Shown: positions 1-5,740 of the stretch, in pieces | Layout of the letters: each line of letters opens with the position of its first letter | Numbering within the stretch: position 1 is the first letter of the stretch | NCBI GenBank assembly: GCA_007123625.1 | Contig: SKKS01000091.1 | Span: 1-8,402 of the forward strand | DNA: 8,402 nucleotides | Direction: 5' to 3' | DNA from: Paracoccaceae bacterium | GTDB lineage: Bacteria > Pseudomonadota > Alphaproteobacteria > Rhodobacterales > Rhodobacteraceae | The notes under the pieces: model-generated | Databases searched by the model: none | Told to the model about the DNA's origin: nothing | What the model saw: only the letters and a program-made list of their open reading frames with translations | Position numbers and translations under genes: made by a program

Positions 1-663
1 CCCGCCGTTCTGATCCTGCTTGGCCCTCCGGGTGCCGGCAAGGGCACACAGGCCCGGATGTTGCAGGATGAATTCGGCCTTGTGCAGTTGTCTACAGGCG
101 ACCTGTTGCGCGCCGCCGTCAAGGCCGGGACCGAAGCCGGCCAGCAGGCCAAGGCCGTGATGGATGCGGGCGGGCTGGTCAGCGATGCGATCGTGCTTGC
201 GATCCTGCGCGACCGCATGGCGCAACCCGACACTGCACGCGGCGTGATCCTGGACGGATTTCCCCGCACCCCCGGCCAGGCCGAGGCGCTTGAAGCGCTG
301 CTGGCCGAACAGGGCACGACCGTTTCCGCCGCGATCTCGCTCGAGGTCGAGGATGCGGCGATGGTCGACCGCATCGCCGGGCGCTTCACCTGCGCGAAAT
401 GCGGCGAAGGATATCATGACACGTTCAAGTCCCCGGCGGTGGCCGGGGTCTGCGACAAATGCGGCAGCACGGAGTTTACGCGCCGGGCTGACGATACCGC
501 CGAAACCGTGCGTGCGCGGCTTGATGCCTATCACGCTCAGACGGCCCCGCTGATCGAACATTACGAAGGCAAGGGCGTCCTGCGGCGCGTCGATGCGATG
601 GGGAACATCGCCGACATCGCCGCAGCGCTTCGCGCCATCGTGGCAGACGCATCAGCCAGGTAA
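1..663 (+). CDS. adk: Adenylate kinase, zinc-LID type, 5' end cut off by the window
   Basis: Cytoplasmic enzyme that converts AMP + ATP to two ADP. The reading frame is open from base 1, so the true start lies upstream; an ATG at 58 would delete the Walker A loop and is not the start. Counting from the first visible codon, the P-loop GPPGAGKGTQ is at residues 8-17, the AMP-binding STGDLLR at 31-37 and DGFPRT at 85-90. The LID has two CxxC pairs (C131/C134 and C151/C154), the zinc-binding long form, followed by RRADD at 161-165. The 220 visible residues are close to full family length, so only a few N-terminal residues should be missing. In alphaproteobacteria the housekeeping adk usually lies in the ribosomal-protein operon next to secY. 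Here it is followed by a symporter, so it may be a second copy tied to an AMP-forming acyl-CoA synthetase (inference). Confidence 0.96.
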   Translation, partial: PAVLILLGPPGAGKGTQARMLQDEFGLVQLSTGDLLRAAVKAGTEAGQQAKAVMDAGGLVSDAIVLAILRDRMAQPDTARGVILDGFPRTPGQAEALEALLAEQGTTVSAAISLEVEDAAMVDRIAGRFTCAKCGEGYHDTFKSPAVAGVCDKCGSTEFTRRADDTAETVRARLDAYHAQTAPLIEHYEGKGVLRRVDAMGNIADIAAALRAIVADASAR

Positions 664-665
664 CC

Positions 666-679
666 GCCGGAAAACCGGC
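666..679 (+). terminator. Short hairpin just after the adenylate kinase stop
   Basis: GCCGG (666-670) and CCGGC (675-679) pair around an AAAA loop, three bases after the stop codon. The stem has only five pairs and no T run follows, so it does not meet the usual form of an intrinsic terminator. It could be a weak terminator, a 3'-end stabiliser or chance in GC-rich DNA. Confidence 0.22.
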
Positions 680-752
680 ACGCGCTCCGGCGCCACAGAG
701 CGCCGCCGCCTTGCGATATCGTTCGCAGGGACCGGTGGCGGCTGTTCAAGCG

Positions 753-780
753 TTCCCTGTCCCCCCGCCGGGGCAGGGAA
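753..780 (+). promoter_or_regulatory. Leader hairpin upstream of the DUF4212 gene
   Basis: The arm TTCCCTG (753-759) pairs with CAGGGAA (774-780). Pairing continues inward through a T760-G773 wobble and three C-G pairs, giving about 11 bp and a 6-base loop. The hairpin ends 27 bases before the ATG at 808. A GGAGG lies at 785-789 and a better-placed GGGAG at 796-800, so folding could affect ribosome loading or early transcription. No T run follows, which argues against simple termination. Its core, CCTGTCCC...GGGGCAGG, resembles the hairpin at 2870-2900. The remainder of the 144-base gap (664-807) shows no gene and no convincing promoter. Confidence 0.45.
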
Positions 781-807
781 ATGTGGAGGAAAACTGGGAG
801 ATGACTC

Positions 808-1068
808 ATGTCCGAGCATAAATCTACCGATGACTACTGGAAGGCCAACATCCGGATCATCACCATCTGCATGGTGATCTGGGCGCTTGTGTCCTTCGGG
901 TTTGCAATCATTCTGCGCCCGCTTCTGGCGGGCATTCCCGTGGGGGGCACCGATCTGGGCTTCTGGTTCGCGCAACAAGGCTCGATCCTGACCTTCATCG
1001 TGCTGATCTTCTACTACACCTGGTACATGAACCGGCTCGATCGCGAGTTCGGCGTGGAAGAAGAGTGA
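808..1068 (+). CDS. DUF4212 small subunit of sodium:solute symporter
   Basis: Small 86-residue inner-membrane protein of the DUF4212 family, the usual partner gene of VC_2705-type sodium:solute symporters; its exact role is not settled. Two hydrophobic segments are visible, about residues 16-38 and 54-74. A short polar link carries the family-like GFWFAQQGSI (51-60), and the tail reads YMNRLDREFGV (73-83) before an acidic end. The pattern is like the YjcH partner of ActP, but this is a different family. The start is supported by GGGAG at 796-800, seven bases before the ATG. The symporter gene begins 11 bases after the stop, so the two are very likely co-transcribed. Family assignment is confident; the substrate is inferred from the neighbour. 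Confidence 0.93.
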   Translation: MSEHKSTDDYWKANIRIITICMVIWALVSFGFAIILRPLLAGIPVGGTDLGFWFAQQGSILTFIVLIFYYTWYMNRLDREFGVEEE

Positions 1069-1079
1069 GGATCTGAGAC

Positions 1080-2852
1080 ATGGATCAATTTGTCATCAAC
1101 CTGATCTTCGTCGGCGCGTCCTTCGCGCTTTACATCGGGATCGCCATCTGGGCGCGTGCCGGAACCACTTCGGACTTTTACGCCGCTTCGCGCGGGGTCA
1201 ACCCGATCGTCAACGGTGCCGCCACCGCCGCTGACTGGATGTCGGCGGCATCTTTCATCTCGATGGCCGGCCTGATTGCCTTTGTGGGCTACGGCAACTC
1301 GACCTTCCTGATGGGGTGGACCGGGGGCTATGTGCTTCTGGCCCTGCTGCTGGCGCCTTATCTGCGCAAGTTCGGCCGCTTTACCGTGCCGGATTTCATC
1401 GGTGACCGGTTTTATTCGCGCACCGCGCGGATCGTGGCGGTGGTTTCGCTGCTGGTCATGTCCATCACCTATGTGATCGGCCAGATGACCGGGGCGGGCG
1501 TGGCGTTCTCGCGCTTCCTTGAAGTGACGAACACCACCGGGCTGCTGATCGCGTCGTGTGTGGTGTTCATCTATGCCGTTCTGGGCGGGATGAAGGGCAT
1601 CACCTACACTCAGCTGGCCCAGTACTGCGTGCTGATCGTCGCCTATACCATTCCGGCGGTGTTCATCTCGCTGCAGCTGACCGGCAATCCGCTGCCGCAG
1701 CTTGGCCTGTTCTCGACCCATACCGAATCCGGTCTGCCGCTTCTGGTGAAACTGGATGAGGTTCTGGTCGAACTGGGCTTTCATGACTACACAGGGCTGC
1801 ACGCACCGCAGACGACCATGAACATGGTGCTGTTCACCCTGTCGTTGATGATCGGGACCGCGGGTCTGCCGCACGTGATCATCCGCTTCTTCACCGTGCC
1901 CAAAGTGTCCGACGCCCGCAAGTCCGCCGGCTGGGCGCTGGTCTTCATCGCGCTGCTCTACACCGTGGCTCCGGCCGTGGGCGCAATGGCGCGGCTGAAC
2001 ATCATCACCACCATCTATCCCGATGGCACCCAGAACGCGCCGATCACCTATGACGAGCGGCCCGACTGGATGCATACCTGGGAGCGCACGGGCCTCCTGC
2101 GGTTCGAGGACAAGGCCAACGACGGCTTCATCCGCTACTACAACGAAGCAAATCCGCCGCAGATGGCCATTGATGGTGGCTGGCAGGGCAACGAGCTGGT
2201 GACCTTCAACCAGGACATTCTGGTGCTGGCCAACCCTGAAATCGCGCAGCTTCCGGGCTGGGTCATCGGTCTGATTGCCGCAGGCGGTCTGGCGGCGGCA
2301 CTGTCTACGGCGGCGGGGCTTCTGCTGGCCATTTCGTCGGCCATCAGCCACGACTTGCTGAAACGGACCTTCGCGCCGAACATCTCGGAGAAGCAGGAAC
2401 TGTTGTACGCGCGGGTATCGATGGCTTTTGCCATTGCGCTGGCGACGTGGCTGGGCCTGAACCCGCCGGGATTTGCTGCGCAGGTGGTGGCCCTGGCCTT
2501 CGGTCTGGCGGCATCGTCGCTGTTCCCGGCCATCATGATGGGCATCTTCTCCAAGACGATGAATGCGCCGGGGGCGGTTGTGGGGATGATCGTGGGGCTT
2601 GGCTCGACCGTGCTCTACATTTTCACCTACCTGGGCTGGTTCTTCATTCCCGGCACCAACATGCTTCCCAACACGGCGGAACACTGGGTGCTTGGCATCT
2701 CGCCGCTGAGCTTCGGCGCCGTGGGTGCGATCCTGAACTTTGCGGCAGCGTACATCACGCTGAAGCTGACCAAGCCTGCACCTGCCGAAATCCAGGAGCT
2801 GGTTGAATCGATCCGCGTGCCCCGTGGCGCCGGTGGTGCCGTGGATCACTGA
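1080..2852 (+). CDS. Sodium:solute symporter, SSS family, VC_2705/ActP-like large subunit
   Basis: 590-residue polytopic inner-membrane protein of the solute:sodium symporter (SSS, LeuT-fold) family, predicted to carry a small organic anion such as acetate with sodium. Many hydrophobic helices are visible. Family-like stretches include SDFYAASRGVNP (31-42), TAADWMSAASFISMAGLIA (49-67), GLPHVIIRFFTVP (262-274) and GGLAAALSTAAGLLLAISSA (402-421); the last lies where SSS proteins hold sodium-site Ser/Thr residues. A long hydrophilic insert (about 312-390), rich in acidic and aromatic residues, is typical of the VC_2705 subfamily and absent from classical ActP, so the name actP is not assigned. 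The start is supported by GTGAGGA overlapping the upstream stop. It pairs with the DUF4212 gene. Acetate is the best guess, but propionate, pyruvate or another acid is possible. Confidence 0.93.
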   Translation: MDQFVINLIFVGASFALYIGIAIWARAGTTSDFYAASRGVNPIVNGAATAADWMSAASFISMAGLIAFVGYGNSTFLMGWTGGYVLLALLLAPYLRKFGRFTVPDFIGDRFYSRTARIVAVVSLLVMSITYVIGQMTGAGVAFSRFLEVTNTTGLLIASCVVFIYAVLGGMKGITYTQLAQYCVLIVAYTIPAVFISLQLTGNPLPQLGLFSTHTESGLPLLVKLDEVLVELGFHDYTGLHAPQTTMNMVLFTLSLMIGTAGLPHVIIRFFTVPKVSDARKSAGWALVFIALLYTVAPAVGAMARLNIITTIYPDGTQNAPITYDERPDWMHTWERTGLLRFEDKANDGFIRYYNEANPPQMAIDGGWQGNELVTFNQDILVLANPEIAQLPGWVIGLIAAGGLAAALSTAAGLLLAISSAISHDLLKRTFAPNISEKQELLYARVSMAFAIALATWLGLNPPGFAAQVVALAFGLAASSLFPAIMMGIFSKTMNAPGAVVGMIVGLGSTVLYIFTYLGWFFIPGTNMLPNTAEHWVLGISPLSFGAVGAILNFAAAYITLKLTKPAPAEIQELVESIRVPRGAGGAVDH

Positions 2853-2869
2853 TCCGCATCAATGACACC

Positions 2870-2900
2870 GACCTGTCCCCGTGCCATACGGGGGCAGGTC
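2870..2900 (+). terminator. Strong 13-bp hairpin after the symporter gene
   Basis: The arms at 2870-2882 and 2888-2900 pair over 13 consecutive positions with a single T-G wobble (2876/2894) and a GCCAT loop. The hairpin begins 17 bases after the symporter stop. No T run follows, so it is not a textbook intrinsic terminator. It may terminate partially, protect the 3' end of the symporter mRNA, or act as a DNA palindrome for a regulator. It ends 34 bases before the next start codon, so it could let the symporter pair and the signalling genes be expressed at different levels. Confidence 0.45.
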
Positions 2901-2934
2901 ACACCAAGGCCGACGCGGTTGAGGAGGGGACACC

Positions 2935-4758
2935 GTGCACGACCACGACGAAGACATCATCGGGTTTCTGCAAGGCGTGCACCCCTATGACAGCCTGCCG
3001 CAGGACGAACTGGCGCGGGTCGCCGGTTCCTTCAGCCGCAGGGATTACCCCGCCGGAACCGAAGTCTATGCCACCGGCGAACCCATCCGCGGGCTGTTCC
3101 TGATCCGGCGCGGGGCGGTCGAGGTGATCGACGCGAATGGTGCGCTGATCTCGGTACTGGGCGCGCGCAACTCCTTTGGCGAACGCGGGCTTCTGCGCGA
3201 CGGGCTGGCCGTGACCACCGCGCGCGTGACCGAGGATTCAGTGCTGCTGAAACTGCCGGTAGCGGATCTCAAGCACCTGATCGCCAACCATCCCGCGTTC
3301 GAGCGTTTCTTCAATCGCGGCGGCGGGCCGAAGGACCGCGCGGGTGATCTGTCCACGCTCAAGGTCTCGGACCTGATGACCCGCAGCCCTGTCACCTGCG
3401 GCCCCGGCGCCACCGTGGCGGACGCCGCGCGCACCATGCGCGACAACCGCATCTCGTCGGTGGCTGTGACCGACGGCGGCGCGCTGGTCGGGATCGTCAC
3501 CACCCGCGACCTGACCGCGCGCGTGCTGGCCGAAGGGCGCCCCGGCGATACCCCGGTGGCCGAGGTAATGACCCGCGAGGTGCAGGCCCTGTCACCCGAT
3601 AGCCTGGGGTCGGACATCCTGCACATGATGCTTGAGCGCCGCATCGGACACTTGCCCGTGGTGCGCGATGGCAAGCTGCTGGGCATTATCACCCAGACCG
3701 ACCTGACGCGTTTCCAGGCGGTGAATTCCGCGCAGTTGGTCCGCGATGCTGCGGTCGCCGAAGGTCCCGAGGCGCTGGCCCGCGTGACCGAGCGCATTCC
3801 GCAACTGTTGGTGCAACTGGTGGGCGGGCACAGTGCCCACGAGGTGGTCACGCGCCTGATCACCGATGTCGCGGACACCGTGACCCGGCGCCTTCTGCGA
3901 CTGGCCGAGGCCGAGCTTGGCGCCCCGCCGGTCCCATACCTGTGGCTGGCCTGTGGCAGTCAGGGCCGCCAGGAACAGACCGGCATCAGCGATCAGGACA
4001 ACTGCATCATGATCCACGATTCCATGGCGCCGGGCGACATGGAGTATTTCCTGAAGCTCGCGAAGTTTGTGTCGGACGGTCTGAACACCGCAGGGTATTA
4101 CTATTGCCCCGGCGACATGATGGCCACAAACCCGCGCTGGTGCCAACCGGTGCGCAAATGGCGGCGGTATTTCCGGGGCTGGATCGACACGCCAGACCCC
4201 GAGGCGCAGATGCTGGCATCGGTCATGTTCGACCTGCGCCCCATCGGCGGCGACGACAGCCTGTTTCGCAACCTGCAGGCCGAAACGCTGGAGGTCGCCG
4301 CGAAAAACTCGATCTTCGTCGCGCACATGATTTCGAATTCGCTCAAGCACCAGCCGCCGCTGGGCCTGTTGCGCAGCTTCGCCACCATCCGGTCGGGCGA
4401 ATACAAGAACCATGTGGACATGAAACTGGGCGGTGTGGTGCCGGTGGCCGATCTGGCGCGGGTCTATGCGCTTATGGGGCAGCTGACCCCGGTGAACACG
4501 CGCGAGCGGCTTCTGGCCGCCGAAAACGCGGGCGTGATCAGCGTGTCGGGCGCGCGTGACCTGATCGAAGCCTATGACCTGATCGCGCGGCTGCGACTTG
4601 AAAACCAGGCCGCGCTGGTGCGCATGGGCCGCAAGCCCGACAACTTTCTGGCGCCTTCGGATCTGTCGGATTTCGAACGCAGCCATCTGCGCGACGCCTT
4701 CGTGGTGGTGCGCACAATGCAATCGTCGGTGGGCTCGCGCGCCGGGACCCTGGGATAG
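2935..4758 (+). CDS. cNMP-binding/CBS-pair/DUF294 nucleotidyltransferase-like protein
   Basis: 607-residue soluble, probably cytoplasmic regulator. Domains in order: cyclic-nucleotide-binding-like (about 15-125, with SFGERGLL at 80-87), two CBS domains (about 146-198 and 207-262), a DUF294 nucleotidyltransferase-like domain with GSQGRQEQT (341-349) and SDQDN (352-356), and a helical DUF294 C-terminal domain (about 445-595). CBS pairs often bind adenine nucleotides; the GS...D.D pattern resembles the active site of GlnD-type nucleotidyltransferases. The protein may therefore sense energy state and modify or bind a partner, perhaps the linked symporter (inference). The arginine that usually contacts the cyclic phosphate appears to be alanine (A92). 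The GTG start is chosen because GGAGG (2923-2927) lies seven bases upstream and the sequence runs straight into the first domain. Domain calls are confident; the function is not. Confidence 0.92.
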   Translation: MHDHDEDIIGFLQGVHPYDSLPQDELARVAGSFSRRDYPAGTEVYATGEPIRGLFLIRRGAVEVIDANGALISVLGARNSFGERGLLRDGLAVTTARVTEDSVLLKLPVADLKHLIANHPAFERFFNRGGGPKDRAGDLSTLKVSDLMTRSPVTCGPGATVADAARTMRDNRISSVAVTDGGALVGIVTTRDLTARVLAEGRPGDTPVAEVMTREVQALSPDSLGSDILHMMLERRIGHLPVVRDGKLLGIITQTDLTRFQAVNSAQLVRDAAVAEGPEALARVTERIPQLLVQLVGGHSAHEVVTRLITDVADTVTRRLLRLAEAELGAPPVPYLWLACGSQGRQEQTGISDQDNCIMIHDSMAPGDMEYFLKLAKFVSDGLNTAGYYYCPGDMMATNPRWCQPVRKWRRYFRGWIDTPDPEAQMLASVMFDLRPIGGDDSLFRNLQAETLEVAAKNSIFVAHMISNSLKHQPPLGLLRSFATIRSGEYKNHVDMKLGGVVPVADLARVYALMGQLTPVNTRERLLAAENAGVISVSGARDLIEAYDLIARLRLENQAALVRMGRKPDNFLAPSDLSDFERSHLRDAFVVVRTMQSSVGSRAGTLG

Positions 4759-4767
4759 GACGTACTC

Positions 4768-5310
4768 ATGCTGCTGGAATTCATCGCTGTCGTTTGTGCC
4801 GCCGCAGCCGCGGGGGGGCTGGCGCTGGTCGCCAATCACCTGACGCGCGGGCGGATGCCGGGCTGGACGCCGCCCTTCGCGGCCGCGGCCGGGATCGTGG
4901 CGATGATCATCTATCTTGAATACACTTGGGCCGACCGGGTCGAAGGCGCGCTGCCGCCCGGCGTGGTGGTGGCCCAGAAGAATGAACACACCGCATGGTT
5001 CCGCCCGTGGAGCTTCGTGTTCCCGCTTTCGAACCGCCTGACCGCCGTCGATCACCGCATGCGCCTGACCCACCCCGAACACCCCGACCTGGTGCTTACG
5101 GGCGTGATCCTGCAGGAACGCTGGGCGCTGAATTTCGGCGTCCAGGTGGTGTTCGACTGCGTGAATGCCCGGCGCATGGACGTGACCAGCGCCACACGTT
5201 TTACCGAGGAGGGAGCGCCCGACGGGGGCGACTGGTTCAACCTGTCGCCAGAGGACCCCGTGCTGCGCGAAGCCTGCGAAGGAGGAGAGCATGCAGGACG
5301 CGAAGGTTAA
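4768..5310 (+). CDS. Unrecognised two-helix membrane protein
   Basis: A 180-residue protein I cannot assign to a named family. Two hydrophobic segments (about 3-23 and 36-52) flank a basic link, NHLTRGRMPGW. By the positive-inside rule this link should be cytoplasmic, which would put the C-terminal domain (about 55-180) in the periplasm. That domain has an aromatic stretch, TAWFRPWSFVFPLSNRL (75-91), then alternating strands around VLTGVILQERWALNFGVQVVFD, and a hydrophilic end. TAGGA overlaps the upstream stop and lies seven bases before the ATG. The last 20 bases overlap the response regulator gene in another frame, and the good codon use together with the tight packing support it as real. 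It may help the adjacent sensor detect something outside the cell, but this is only a positional guess. Confidence 0.85.
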   Translation: MLLEFIAVVCAAAAAGGLALVANHLTRGRMPGWTPPFAAAAGIVAMIIYLEYTWADRVEGALPPGVVVAQKNEHTAWFRPWSFVFPLSNRLTAVDHRMRLTHPEHPDLVLTGVILQERWALNFGVQVVFDCVNARRMDVTSATRFTEEGAPDGGDWFNLSPEDPVLREACEGGEHAGREG

Positions 5311-5740
5311 GGCAAAAGCGCGCATTCTGGTGGTCGAGGATGAGGACAACATCGCCATCGCGCTGGATTATCTGCTGACCCGCGAAGGGTATGATCAGCA
5401 CCGGATCGACACCGGGGCAGGGGCCGTGGATCTGATCCGCGACATGCGCCCCGATCTGGTGCTGCTCGATGTGATGTTGCCCGAGGTCTCGGGCTACGAG
5501 ATCTGCCAGTCGGTGCGCAGCGATCCCGCGATCTGCGCGACGCCGATCCTGATGATGACCGCGCGCGGCTCGGCCATGGAGCGGCGCAAGGGGCTTGCCA
5601 TGGGCGCGACGGGGTTCATCACCAAGCCGTTCGAGCTGAAGGCCCTGCGCGAGGAAGTGCGCCGCATTCTGGCTGATCCAGCCGCCGCGCTCGAGTCCGC
5701 GCGCGCAGCGGCGCAGCCTGCGGGGCAGGGGGATGCTTGA
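5291..5740 (+). CDS. Single-domain response regulator (CheY-like receiver)
   Basis: 149-residue cytoplasmic receiver domain with no DNA-binding or enzymatic output domain. All key residues are present: acidic pair E16/D17 in ILVVEDED, phospho-acceptor D60 in LVLLDVMLP, T90 in MMTA and K112 in TKPF. It should accept phosphate and act through a partner protein. The last 25 or so residues are alanine-rich and probably disordered. A strong AAGGAGGAG ends five bases before the ATG. The start lies inside the upstream gene and the stop overlaps the start of the exonuclease fusion by eight bases, suggesting translational coupling in both directions. The neighbouring sensor-like protein lacks the phospho-acceptor histidine, so the phosphate donor must lie elsewhere or be a small molecule such as acetyl phosphate (inference). 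Confidence 0.95.
   Translation: MQDAKVKAKARILVVEDEDNIAIALDYLLTREGYDQHRIDTGAGAVDLIRDMRPDLVLLDVMLPEVSGYEICQSVRSDPAICATPILMMTARGSAMERRKGLAMGATGFITKPFELKALREEVRRILADPAAALESARAAAQPAGQGDA

Noticed and set aside
58..663. ATG at 58 as the start of adenylate kinase
   Set aside because: The same frame is open to base 1 and encodes the P-loop GPPGAGKGTQ upstream of this ATG, which the enzyme needs.
711..745. Promoter-like TTGCGA in the leader before the DUF4212 gene
   Set aside because: No acceptable -10 box is found at the expected spacing, so a promoter cannot be supported by reading alone.
1014..2849. Long minus-strand open frame of 611 codons opposite the symporter
   Set aside because: It is rich in His, Arg, Gln and Gly with no domain pattern, as expected from the antisense of a GC-rich gene. 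The plus strand encodes a clear SSS symporter.
3592..5358. Long minus-strand open frame of 588 codons opposite the CBS/DUF294 gene and its neighbour
   Set aside because: It spans two well-supported plus-strand genes, is His/Arg/Gln-rich and shows no motifs, so it is an antisense shadow.
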